Assembly: GCA_903837605.1 (NCBI GenBank)
Contig: CAILVF010000087.1
Location: 124,001-188,000 of the forward strand
Length of the DNA: 64,000 nucleotides
Direction of reading: 5' to 3'
Origin: an uncultured Bacteroidales bacterium
Lineage (GTDB): Bacteria; Bacteroidota; Bacteroidia; Bacteroidales; FEN-979
Shown here: positions 35,980 through 44,333 of the stretch, in pieces
Layout of the letters: each line of letters opens with the position of its first letter
How positions within the stretch are numbered: position 1 is the first letter of the stretch
The notes under the pieces: model-generated
Told to the model about the DNA's origin: nothing
Seen by the model: only the letters and a program-made list of their open reading frames with translations
Database searches by the model: none
Translations under genes and position numbers: made by a program

Positions 35980-36460
35980 TGTCTTTCTTCACAATTGCCG
36001 ACTTCTTAATCCAGTATTCCTTAAGCTGATTGATTCTTAAAAGTGATTTCTCATAATTCATGCTCGATACATAGAATGTCAGTGTAATCGATTCTCCTTT
36101 GACGGAAATCGTTACTTCATCAGCAAGCGCTTTAATTATAAATATCTCTCTTCTGAGTTTATGCCTTCTTACCTCCTGCTCGAGGAAATGTTCATTTTCG
36201 CTTGAGAGGTCAGGACCATCAAATTTCAATTTAAAAGTAAATCCTTTTATAGTTTTTTGAAAAGTAACGATCAGGGTTGCTTCTTTCATCTCGCCGGAAA
36301 TCGAAATAAGAATATTAGCAGCCTCGGTTGAAGCCAGTAAAATATTTCCGAAATATTCATTGTTGATATTATGGAAATCACATATTTCCTCAATAAACCT
36401 TTCAATTTTATAAACTTCCTTTTTACCGCTGATGGTAATCTCCCTGTAATCGTTTTTCAT
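35972..36460 (-). CDS. RsbW-like (GHKL-fold) protein, probably degenerate
   Basis: A 162-residue protein resembling the anti-sigma-factor/serine kinase fold. The helix LLASTEAANILISISG is where the N-box (ExxxN) should lie, but Glu and Asn are one residue too close, and no clear DxGxG box is seen; only FDGPDLS remains. It may therefore bind a partner without using ATP. It starts one base after DUF4175 stops and overlaps ybeY by 8 bases, so the three are translated as a unit. Function is unknown. Confidence 0.6.
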   Translation of the reverse strand: MKNDYREITISGKKEVYKIERFIEEICDFHNINNEYFGNILLASTEAANILISISGEMKEATLIVTFQKTIKGFTFKLKFDGPDLSSENEHFLEQEVRRHKLRREIFIIKALADEVTISVKGESITLTFYVSSMNYEKSLLRINQLKEYWIKKSAIVKKDNE

Positions 36461-36461
36461 A

Positions 36462-39400
36462 TCAGTTCCCTATTTTTAAAAAATATTCAGATGCCTTTGT
36501 CTTATAATAATAGTTTACCGGCGCAGGGGCAAAATTAATTACTTCTTTTCCTCCGCTTTTACTTCTCTTATACTCATAATTTGCATTTGGGTTACTTATT
36601 GTCCGTGTTTTTGCCTCAGTAGCTTCTCTTTGTTCCTGCTTCTCTCTTTGTTGTTCAGCTTTCTCCGATTCAAGCATCCTGGTAACAATCTTTTCCTGCC
36701 TGTTAAAAGTTTCCTGCGAAATTCTTCTGTTTAAAATATCCTGCTCGTTTTTTTCCAGGTCTTCTATCACCGAATTTAATGCTTCATTGCCCCTATTTCC
36801 GTTCTCTTTTAAGCCGTTTTCATAATCCTGAAGCGCCCGCCTGATCGCTTCCTGCTGCGCAACCATCTGGCCAATCTCCTTATTCATGCCCTCTTCTTCA
36901 CTTCTAGATCCCTGCTTGCCCTTTTTCGCATTATTAAGACTTTGCTTCATTTTCTCCAGGCGGCTGCTCATTTCCTGCTGCATCTGCCTCATCGAACTCA
37001 TACTTGTCTTTCCCCCAGGCTTGCTAGGGTTTTTACATGCCTTTGTTCCAGCCTTCATTTTCATGTTGTCCAGCTGCGAATTCATCTGCTTTAATACCTC
37101 TTCCAGCAATAAAGATAAGTCATTTATGCCGGTCATTGCAAATTGCTGTCTTGTCATTGCATCGGGGACAAGCCTTTCACCCAGTGATGCCTCAGAAAAT
37201 GACAGGTTTTCCTTAACCATGCTTAATTCTTTTACGATTATGCTTTTAAGCATTACCTGTCGTCTTGAAATTTTATTCAAGGTGTCTTCAAGGTTTTTAA
37301 ATTTATCCCTTATTCCTTTTTGGTCTTCAATGAGTTGCAGGTATTTCGGATCATTTCTGTTTATTAACGAGGTTCTTATAATCAGCTCTTCCTGCTGGAA
37401 AGACAACTTGTTCAAATTCTGCAATAACAGTTTTAAGGCCCCGGCATCTTCTTCCTGGGATTCCTCTTCCGACTTCTCCTGCATCTGGTCAATTTTATCA
37501 GCAAGGTCCTTCATCTCCCGGGAGATCTTAGTCTGGCTTTTTGAAGCATCATTCATTTTGCCCGACTTCATCAATTGCTCATTTTCTTCAAGCTTATTCC
37601 TGATCTCCTGCCTTTCAGGTTCAGTACTCTTCAGGTCAGGAGCCGATTCCAGCTCACTGCCTTTCTTATCAAGCTCATCTATTTTCTTATTTATCGTGTC
37701 ATACTTCTTTTGAATCTCTTTCTGTGCATTTGCCAGTTCTTCATTGCTCTTTTTTTCATCCTTCGTTCTTTCCGAAAGCTTCTTTTGCTCTTCAGATAGA
37801 GCTTTAAGGTCATTTGAGGTCTGTTCAAGCTTTCTTTCGAATTCTATCTGTTTGAATAGTTGCAAATTACGATCCAGCTCTTTTTCCAGCTCATCATTCA
37901 TTTGCTTTATTTTGGGTAACAAACTATTCAATTTATCCTTGTCCATTTGATTAAGCAAATCCTTCATTTCCTTCATCGTCCTTTTCATTTCCTCGGTCAG
38001 CAGCTGATTTGCCAATTCATTAAGCTTCCTTTGCTTTTCAACGATGCGTTCACTTGTTTTCAGGTATTCATTTTCATTCCTGATGTTTTCTTCATTCTTC
38101 TTCTTAAAATCTGAGACCTGCTTCTGAATCCTTTCATTTGCTTTAATAACTTCTTCCAGTTTTCTTATTTCCTTCCACGTTACATCATTCTGGTCGACCA
38201 TTCTTTTGTTTATCTCCTCAAGAGATTTAGAAATATCCTTTGACTCCCTGATACTCTGATTCATTTCCCTTTTCAAATTCTCCTCATTCTTTTCAGTCGT
38301 CTCAGCCATTTGCTCCAATGAAGGAATTTCAAATGTCATGGGGGTTGTTTTTGCTGATTTCGGTCCCTTTATGCCATCATTATCCCAAATTTCGAAATAA
38401 TATGAGTATTTATCACCCGGTATAATTTCTATATCGGAAAGCTCCAGGGCATAATAATATACCTGAGAAGGATTGGTCTTTTCAATTTTTATGTTCTCCG
38501 TTTTCTTTAAACTGAAAACACTGTCTGACTGGCCTTTTCTCATAAGGTAAAACACCAGCTTAGTAAATCCGTAATCATCTTTTATGGTTCCTTGTAAAAA
38601 CAATTTACTGGTACTGGCCGTGTCGTTTGTTTCCTTAAGACTGATCTCGGGGAAGGCATCTTTTATCACGGTTATTGAATATTTCAAAGAATCTGATTTC
38701 CTTATATAGCTATTTTCCTGGAAGATGGAATAGACAGCAGATTCAAAAACCCGTTTTGAATACGAAAATACATTAGAGGCTTTTTTTTCAAGATTAACCT
38801 CTTCAGACGGCATTTTAAATTTTACTGCAGTAACATCCCGGGTATAAATATTCCAGGTAATTATGGTCCCTTCAGGAATAATAAAGTCCCCGATGTTATC
38901 CAGGGTTTCGGGAGGCTTTCCGGTGTATTCCGGGTAATCGCAATGTGCCTCGAAATTTAAAATAATCGGTTTTGGATAAACAGAGATTGTATACTCTTCT
39001 GTCTCCTTGTCATCGGCCACCATAGTGAACTTTGTGTCAGCCTGGAGGGATTTAAATATAAAAGTAAAGTAAATCAGGTTTTCTCGTTTCATTGTAAACG
39101 TTGAACCTCCTGTTTTTAGGAGAACTTCATCAGGAATCTCATCTCCCTTTACTTCGACTCTCAGGGTTAAGTCATCCTGCTGCATTGCTTTAAGTTCTTT
39201 ATTCAGGATAACCAGCCTGAACAGGGCAGGAGGGGCGAACTTCGAATTGTATTTTATAAGCCTGATCGTAGGATCTGAAACAATACCGGGAGATATCAGC
39301 AACAATAGAAATAATATGACTAAAGGAGGCAGGGCGTATTTCAGGTACCTGAGGTTTTTTCTAAGGTTTATAACAGCTGTGAAAGGAACCGGTTTTAACT

Positions 39401-39812
39401 TCATTATCCTTTGATCAATGCTGGCTAGGATCAGGTCGATGTTCCCGGGCAGTTCGCCTTTTTGGTCCATCAACTGAAGCGTGTTAAGCAGCTTATCCCT
39501 GATCTCACTGAAATGATCGCCAATCATTGAGGATGCCTGTTCCCGGGTTAATATTTTCCCTACCCTCAGAAATTTCAAAAGTGGTCGTAATACAAGCACT
39601 CCAAGTAAGATCACCGCCGTTGAAATGTAGAAGTAAACAAGGAAGATGCGGGCCAGGGAGGGGAAATAACTGAAATACTCAAGAAGTATCTCAATGAGGT
39701 ACAAGGCAACAAGCACAGCAAGGCTTATTAATGCCCCCCGGATGATCTTGTTTTTATAGAATTTCCTGGTAAACTCATTTAGTTTACCGATCAGGATATT
39801 GTCTTCCTCCAT
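36462..39812 (-). CDS. DUF4175-family membrane protein with long coiled coil
   Basis: A 1116-residue protein. Two or three hydrophobic segments (about 25-85 and 155-175) anchor it, and a beta-rich region (180-500) lies outside the membrane. A very long Lys/Glu/Gln-rich coiled coil runs from about 505 to 1070 with several Met-rich stretches (MKEMKDLLNQMDKDK, MRQMQQEMSSRLEKMKQ). This is the DUF4175 layout known only by name in Bacteroidota. No enzyme motif is visible; a structural envelope role is likely but unproven. It heads the operon with the RsbW-like and YbeY genes and is divergent from gltX. Confidence 0.85.
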   Translation of the reverse strand: MEEDNILIGKLNEFTRKFYKNKIIRGALISLAVLVALYLIEILLEYFSYFPSLARIFLVYFYISTAVILLGVLVLRPLLKFLRVGKILTREQASSMIGDHFSEIRDKLLNTLQLMDQKGELPGNIDLILASIDQRIMKLKPVPFTAVINLRKNLRYLKYALPPLVILFLLLLISPGIVSDPTIRLIKYNSKFAPPALFRLVILNKELKAMQQDDLTLRVEVKGDEIPDEVLLKTGGSTFTMKRENLIYFTFIFKSLQADTKFTMVADDKETEEYTISVYPKPIILNFEAHCDYPEYTGKPPETLDNIGDFIIPEGTIITWNIYTRDVTAVKFKMPSEEVNLEKKASNVFSYSKRVFESAVYSIFQENSYIRKSDSLKYSITVIKDAFPEISLKETNDTASTSKLFLQGTIKDDYGFTKLVFYLMRKGQSDSVFSLKKTENIKIEKTNPSQVYYYALELSDIEIIPGDKYSYYFEIWDNDGIKGPKSAKTTPMTFEIPSLEQMAETTEKNEENLKREMNQSIRESKDISKSLEEINKRMVDQNDVTWKEIRKLEEVIKANERIQKQVSDFKKKNEENIRNENEYLKTSERIVEKQRKLNELANQLLTEEMKRTMKEMKDLLNQMDKDKLNSLLPKIKQMNDELEKELDRNLQLFKQIEFERKLEQTSNDLKALSEEQKKLSERTKDEKKSNEELANAQKEIQKKYDTINKKIDELDKKGSELESAPDLKSTEPERQEIRNKLEENEQLMKSGKMNDASKSQTKISREMKDLADKIDQMQEKSEEESQEEDAGALKLLLQNLNKLSFQQEELIIRTSLINRNDPKYLQLIEDQKGIRDKFKNLEDTLNKISRRQVMLKSIIVKELSMVKENLSFSEASLGERLVPDAMTRQQFAMTGINDLSLLLEEVLKQMNSQLDNMKMKAGTKACKNPSKPGGKTSMSSMRQMQQEMSSRLEKMKQSLNNAKKGKQGSRSEEEGMNKEIGQMVAQQEAIRRALQDYENGLKENGNRGNEALNSVIEDLEKNEQDILNRRISQETFNRQEKIVTRMLESEKAEQQREKQEQREATEAKTRTISNPNANYEYKRSKSGGKEVINFAPAPVNYYYKTKASEYFLKIGN

Positions 39813-39914
39813 TAAGTTTTTTCAAGTCCCCTCTTTATTCCTTTATCCGGATTATCCACCGGCATATCAGGAATAACGATTAGCCCTGGGGATTTATGGT
39901 GCAAAGTTACGAAA

Positions 39915-39947
39915 TTGCGTACCTTACGGTATATAACCTTAACTTTG
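39915..39947 (+). promoter_or_regulatory. Putative gltX promoter
   Basis: TTG (39915-39917) and TAACTTTG (39940-39947) are separated by 22 bases, one more than usual. The predicted start would leave a leader of under 20 bases before the gltX ATG. Confidence 0.4.
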
Positions 39948-39970
39948 CTTTCCCAAAACCTAATTATAGA

Positions 39971-41494
39971 ATGGAAACATCAGGAATACGGGTTCGTTTT
40001 GCTCCGAGCCCCACAGGGCCGTTGCATCTTGGCGGGGTTCGGACAGCTTTGTACAATTATCTGTTTGCCCGTAAACTAAAAGGCAGTTTTATTCTCAGAA
40101 TTGAAGATACTGACCAGAACAGGTTTGTTCCCGGTGCCGAGGATTATATAATCAAATCCCTGCAATGGTGCGGACTGGAATTTGATGAGGGTGTTACCCA
40201 GGGCGGCCCTTTTGCTCCCTACCGCCAGTCGGAAAGATCAGGGATTTACAAAGACTATATTAACATTCTCCTTGAGAAGAACCATGCCTATCTTGCTTTT
40301 GACACCGCAGCTGATCTTGAAGATGCAAGGACTAAACTATCGCAGGGCCATGATCAGTTCCAATATGGGATAAAGACCAGGATGCAGATGAAAAACAGTC
40401 TTTCAATGACTGCGGATGAGGTTAAGTCGAGGATTGAAAGGGGAGACCGCTATGTGATCCGCATACTGATTCCCGAAAACCAAATGGTTGTTTTCCATGA
40501 CCTGATCAGGGGAGAGGTCAATGTGCATACCGATACCCTCGACGATAAAGTCCTTTTTAAATCAGACGGTCTGCCAACCTACCATCTTGCAAACGTTGTT
40601 GATGACTACTTGATGAAAATCTCACATGTGATCAGGGGAGAAGAATGGCTTCCATCGGCTCCCATGCATCTGTTGTTGTACAGGTTTTTCGGATGGGAAG
40701 ACAGTATGCCTCAGTTTGCCCATCTTCCGCTTATCCTGAAACCCGACGGCAACGGCAAACTAAGCAAGAGAGACGGCGACAGGCTGGGATTCCCTGTTTT
40801 TCCCATGGAATGGGAAGATCCTGCGACCCATGAAATATCGCATGGATACAGGGAAGACGGTTATCTTCCCCACGCATTCATCAATATGCTTGCCTTACTC
40901 GGCTGGAATCCCGGCACCGAGCAGGAAATCTTTTCCATTAAAGAACTTACAAAGGCATTTTCCCTTGACCGCATCAACAAATCGGGGGCAAAGTTCGATC
41001 CTCCGAAAGCAAAGTGGTTCAATCATAAATATGTTCAGTTAACGCCCGATTCTGAGTTATTTTCTTACCTGGAACCAACCTTGCAGGCAAAAGGTATTAC
41101 AGTCGATCCGGAATATGTTTTTCAGGTGATCGCACTAATCAAAGAAAGGGTTGAATTATTACCTGATCTCTGGAAAAATTCAGCCTTGTTTTTCATGGCT
41201 CCCGAATCTTATGACCAGCAGGTTAAACAAAAAATATGGCAGGAGGGGACGGCTGCTCTTCTTCAAGAGTTTGCATCAGCCGTGAACACCCTTGATATCT
41301 TCAATAAAGATACATTGCACAACCTTGTCCAGGAGTTTACAGCCAGTAAGAATGTTAAAATGGGACAGCTTATGAACCCTTTGCGTTTACTTGTAGTAGG
41401 CTCAAACCAGGGTCCGGGCATGATGGATATCGCCGTATTGTTAGGTAAAAAAGAATTGCTGGCGAGAATTTCCACAGGATTAAATAAAATATGA
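39971..41494 (+). CDS. gltX: Glutamate--tRNA ligase
   Basis: A 507-residue class I aminoacyl-tRNA synthetase charging tRNA-Glu. RFAPSPTGPLHLGGVRTAL holds the HIGH-type motif, and GKLSKRDGDRLGFP the KMSKS-type motif. The anticodon-binding helical domain fills the last 170 residues. The frame is open back to 39896, but the ATG at 39971 gives the conserved N-terminus a few residues before the first strand, and the predicted promoter lies between the two. The window also encodes GlnRS, so this enzyme is expected to be discriminating for tRNA-Glu. Confidence 0.97.
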   Translation: METSGIRVRFAPSPTGPLHLGGVRTALYNYLFARKLKGSFILRIEDTDQNRFVPGAEDYIIKSLQWCGLEFDEGVTQGGPFAPYRQSERSGIYKDYINILLEKNHAYLAFDTAADLEDARTKLSQGHDQFQYGIKTRMQMKNSLSMTADEVKSRIERGDRYVIRILIPENQMVVFHDLIRGEVNVHTDTLDDKVLFKSDGLPTYHLANVVDDYLMKISHVIRGEEWLPSAPMHLLLYRFFGWEDSMPQFAHLPLILKPDGNGKLSKRDGDRLGFPVFPMEWEDPATHEISHGYREDGYLPHAFINMLALLGWNPGTEQEIFSIKELTKAFSLDRINKSGAKFDPPKAKWFNHKYVQLTPDSELFSYLEPTLQAKGITVDPEYVFQVIALIKERVELLPDLWKNSALFFMAPESYDQQVKQKIWQEGTAALLQEFASAVNTLDIFNKDTLHNLVQEFTASKNVKMGQLMNPLRLLVVGSNQGPGMMDIAVLLGKKELLARISTGLNKI

Positions 41495-41497
41495 AAA

Positions 41498-41529
41498 TTG
41501 TCATATGTTAAATTAAATTAGTATTTTTG
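41498..41529 (+). promoter_or_regulatory. Bacteroidota-type promoter of the three-gene envelope cluster
   Basis: TTG (41498-41500), a 21-base spacer and TATTTTTG (41522-41529) match the -33/-7 consensus. It begins just after the gltX stop codon and gives a leader of about 50 bases. Confidence 0.6.
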
Positions 41530-41583
41530 ACCAATAAATGCATTTTAGTTCGTGATTGTCTGAATTTAATTAAACCCTAACAA

Positions 41584-41925
41584 ATGAAGAAGTTTTCGAT
41601 TGTTTTGTTAAGTGTTTTTATAATAATGGCAACAGCCTGTTCAAAAAAGAGCGATAGCTCAGGTTCAAATACACCCCTTGTTTTTTCGAACCTTAGCGCA
41701 TCTGATACAACCATGGTTGTCAATGGCCTGATTACTTTAAATGCAGCTGCCTCCGGCGATGGTTTAAGTTTTCACTGGACAGCATCTTATGGCAGCTTTG
41801 TCGGGAGCGGGTCATCAGTAAAATGGACCGTTTGCCATGCCGACAAATTCCTGATCACCTGCGAAGTCAAAGACCTGAACGGAAATTCTGCAAGCAGGCA
41901 ATGTACAATTCATGTCCATGATTAG
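41584..41925 (+). CDS. Small lipoprotein with PKD/Ig-like domain
   Basis: A 113-residue lipoprotein: hydrophobic residues 5-18 end in ATACSKK, with Cys19 the lipidated residue. The rest (about 30-113) resembles a single PKD or Ig-like beta sandwich (FHWTASYGSFVGSG, FLITCEVKDLNGNSA), with a Cys pair at CHADKFLITC and one near the end (RQCTIHV) that could form a disulfide. Function unknown. The barrel gene overlaps its last 14 bases, so the two are translated together. Confidence 0.75.
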   Translation: MKKFSIVLLSVFIIMATACSKKSDSSGSNTPLVFSNLSASDTTMVVNGLITLNAAASGDGLSFHWTASYGSFVGSGSSVKWTVCHADKFLITCEVKDLNGNSASRQCTIHVHD

Positions 41926-42922
41926 AGTAGCAGCCCTTTTCTTAGCAGTTTTACTCTTTTCATTTAAACTTTCATTCTCACAATGCTGTTCAACCGGAAG
42001 CCCTGTGGGGGCGACAGTTTATGTTGGCGTTCTGGCGAAAAACAACCTAAGGGTTGTTGCCTATTACAGGAACAGTTTCTCCAACAGATATTACCAGGGG
42101 AATACGCCTACAGAGGATAAAGTGCCTCTTAAATTTTCATACTACAATTTTTCAGGACTTGCCTTTGGCTACGGAATAACCAAACGACTGACCGTTGAAG
42201 TTGATTTTGGATACTTTTTTAATAAGACACAGGAATTTAAACCCATTATTGACGGTACCGACACCATACAGATCAAAGAAACCGGCTATGGTTTAACCGA
42301 CGGGGGTATTGGTTTTAAATACGGGATCTTCATCAAGCCTTCGCAGCAGATAGAATTGACTGCAGGAGCCGGATTCCGTTATCCTTTCACTACCAAACCC
42401 CAGGTCATTGACGGGGTCCAGCTTTCGAGGGATGTACAGCCATCGACCAATGCGTTTGCCGTCAATGCCATGCTTTTTTTCAATAAAGGCTGGCCCTCTG
42501 TGGGCATCAGGTTATTTACCTTAAACCGGTTTGAATATAATTTTGCCGATAAGCTTAAGTATCAGTATGGTAGTGTATTACTGAATTCCATATTCTTCTC
42601 AAAGAAGATCATTCCGTATTTTTTCGCAATTCTGCAGGTAAGAGGGGAGTGGAGAACCCATGACAATGATTTTAATGATGTCTATGAAAATGGCAGCAGT
42701 GTGCGTCCGAATTCAGGCAATTACCTTCTGATCCTTTCTCCCCAGCTGAGCTATTCCATCGCCGGTAAATGGAATTTGAGCGTTCTTTACGATATTCCTG
42801 TTTACAAGTATTACAACGGGAAGCAGCTTACCCCGAAATATTCATTTGCAGTGAGTGTATCACATGATTTTGACCTGAACCGGAAGAAACCTAAAGTCGA
42901 TATAGAAACCCTTCCCAAATGA
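41912..42922 (+). CDS. Outer-membrane beta-barrel protein with mature N-terminal Cys-Cys
   Basis: A 336-residue protein with a signal peptide (about 1-23). The mature part opens with QCCSTGSPVGATVYVGVLA and continues as alternating amphipathic strands rich in aromatic residues (FAYGYGITKRLTVEVDFGYF-like repeats), as in barrels of the transporter/porin type. The vicinal cysteines might bind a metal or form a disulfide. No named family is claimed. An ATG two codons later (41918) is an equal start. It overlaps the small lipoprotein gene upstream and the lipoprotein gene downstream by a few bases each. Confidence 0.7.
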   Translation: MSMIRVAALFLAVLLFSFKLSFSQCCSTGSPVGATVYVGVLAKNNLRVVAYYRNSFSNRYYQGNTPTEDKVPLKFSYYNFSGLAFGYGITKRLTVEVDFGYFFNKTQEFKPIIDGTDTIQIKETGYGLTDGGIGFKYGIFIKPSQQIELTAGAGFRYPFTTKPQVIDGVQLSRDVQPSTNAFAVNAMLFFNKGWPSVGIRLFTLNRFEYNFADKLKYQYGSVLLNSIFFSKKIIPYFFAILQVRGEWRTHDNDFNDVYENGSSVRPNSGNYLLILSPQLSYSIAGKWNLSVLYDIPVYKYYNGKQLTPKYSFAVSVSHDFDLNRKKPKVDIETLPK

Positions 42923-44160
42923 GGAAAAACCTGCTGTTCCTGATTATTCCCATGCTGGTCATTGCATGGTCCTGCAAGAAGAAAAGTGAAAGCCCTGCCA
43001 ATAAGCCTTTACTGATGACGGTTAACGTTACAGGGAGGTATTTTAACCCCCTTTTTGGAGGTGTTATTTTCATTTCCGACATGCAGGGCAAAGTCCTTGC
43101 CGATACGTTTTGCCTTGCCGATGGTGTGTACCATTTCTATGGCCAGTCCGGGGCTTCGGTCCCTTCATTCCTGGAAGTCAGCACGGTTCGTTCAGAGCCT
43201 GCCTGGCACAGCTTCAATATATCCATTGAAACCTATAATTATATAAGCCCCTCCGAATGGACCCTGCTTGGCAGCCGGGCCGATACGGTGGGAAACATAA
43301 ATCCGGTATTTAAGAACATCCCGGCCCATAATGATGCATTCCTGGTTTCTTCTTCAGGCTATTCAAACCTGACTTCCATACTTGGGAACATTCCTATTCA
43401 ATTATATAAAAGCCCTGATGATATTTATATCGGGATACCTACATCCGCAGGCCTGAGATATAAATGGTTTTATAATGCCGTGTCAAACGCCAAAGATACC
43501 TTTGATCTTTCCAATTCATTATTTGCCGAAAAGAAAACGATTGCTTTTCCTTCTCTGATTCAGTATTACGAATGCCGCTTGCAGGGGTTTACGGATGGAA
43601 ATTTCAACTCTCCGATACCCTGCATGGTGGATGAAATATTGGGAAACGGCATTGCAGTTAACAGTTTTGATGCTTACTACCCCCCTTCAAGATTCCAGGG
43701 TTTTCATACAGATATTATGGCCCTGGAGGATTATTCTTCGAACAAGAGCTGGTTTTATCATGTTGACGGACCAATTCCTACTGCCTTCAGGAAAATAGCG
43801 GCAAGCCTGGTTTCATATTCGGCAACAAATACAGGCATGCAGTTACTTGCGAGTGGTGACATGGATGCTGTTTCGGGGACCTGGCAATTCTCCAGCACAT
43901 ATAAAGGACATATCGAGTGGACTGTTTTCGGTCCGGATACAACAACAACTATGCGGTTGCCGCAAATTCCGCCTTCGCTCAGCAATATGTTTCCCTGGAT
44001 AAGCAGGGATTCGCTCAGATTTATGAATGCAGGCCTGATTGACCTGGCGGAATGCCAGGGCTACAGCCAGATGATAAGCAGGCTGTACGGCCCTGCAAAT
44101 CCTTCCAGTTTTATTCGGCAGGAAACCAGTATTTTAAAAGTTTCCGCTTCAGGTAAATAA
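42919..44160 (+). CDS. Lipoprotein of unknown function
   Basis: A 413-residue lipoprotein with hydrophobic residues 4-18 ending AWSCKKK (Cys19). The start overlaps the barrel gene stop (ATGA type). Residues 30-120 look like a carboxypeptidase-regulatory-like or Ig-like domain (GVIFISDMQGKVLADTFCLADG). The rest shows no motif I recognise. Composition (aromatic, Ser/Thr-rich) fits a surface or periplasmic beta protein. It completes a three-gene unit with the small lipoprotein and the barrel. Confidence 0.65.
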   Translation: MRKNLLFLIIPMLVIAWSCKKKSESPANKPLLMTVNVTGRYFNPLFGGVIFISDMQGKVLADTFCLADGVYHFYGQSGASVPSFLEVSTVRSEPAWHSFNISIETYNYISPSEWTLLGSRADTVGNINPVFKNIPAHNDAFLVSSSGYSNLTSILGNIPIQLYKSPDDIYIGIPTSAGLRYKWFYNAVSNAKDTFDLSNSLFAEKKTIAFPSLIQYYECRLQGFTDGNFNSPIPCMVDEILGNGIAVNSFDAYYPPSRFQGFHTDIMALEDYSSNKSWFYHVDGPIPTAFRKIAASLVSYSATNTGMQLLASGDMDAVSGTWQFSSTYKGHIEWTVFGPDTTTTMRLPQIPPSLSNMFPWISRDSLRFMNAGLIDLAECQGYSQMISRLYGPANPSSFIRQETSILKVSASGK

Positions 44161-44180
44161 GATCAGGGCGAATTTAAATG

Positions 44181-44217
44181 CAAAAGGGCCTGAAAATGAA
44201 ATATTTCAGACCCTTTG
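44181..44217 (-). terminator. Terminator after tRNA-Gln
   Basis: On the minus strand CAAAGGGTCTGAAA pairs with TTCAGGCCCTTTTG through one G-U pair, and a short T run is part of the second arm. It starts two bases past the tRNA. On the plus strand the stem has a C-A mismatch and no T run, so it acts mainly for the tRNA. Confidence 0.65.
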
Positions 44218-44218
44218 G

Positions 44219-44291
44219 TTGTCCGACTAGGAATCGAACCTAGACTCTTCTGCTCCAGAGGCAGACGTGTTGCCAGTTACACCATCGGACA
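44219..44291 (-). tRNA. tRNA-Gln (CTG anticodon)
   Basis: A 73-nt cloverleaf: acceptor arms TGTCCGA and TCGGACA, T arm with GGTTCGATTCC, and an anticodon stem TCTGC/GCAGA closing loop CTCTGGA, so the anticodon is CTG and reads CAG. U1-A72 is typical of glutamine tRNAs. CCA is not encoded. It lies 42 bases past the glnS stop on the same strand but has its own promoter. Confidence 0.95.
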
Positions 44292-44300
44292 ATGCGGCTG

Positions 44301-44332
44301 CAAAATTACTACTCTTGCAGCAAAAATTCAAA
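44301..44332 (-). promoter_or_regulatory. Promoter of tRNA-Gln
   Basis: Read on the minus strand, TTTG, a 20-base spacer and TAATTTTG form a full-consensus Bacteroidota promoter. The predicted start is only a few bases before the tRNA. It lies between the glnS stop codon and the tRNA. Confidence 0.65.
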
Positions 44333-44333
44333 T

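Noticed and set aside
36886-37713. Long open frame on the plus strand (275 codons) within the DUF4175 gene
   Set aside because: It is antisense to the Lys/Glu/Gln-rich coiled coil, and the Ser/Phe/Leu-rich product is the usual shadow of such coding sequence.
39813-39970. Origin of replication between DUF4175 and gltX, suggested by TTATCCACC near 39849
   Set aside because: Only one imperfect DnaA-box-like sequence was seen, with no cluster and no AT-rich unwinding tract.
42919-44160. DUF4249 identity for the lipoprotein
   Set aside because: Lipobox and early beta domain are similar, but the typical late cysteine-rich motif of that family is absent.
44161-44333. Short plus-strand open frame covering tRNA-Gln
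   Set aside because: The sequence is fully explained by the tRNA, its terminator and its promoter.
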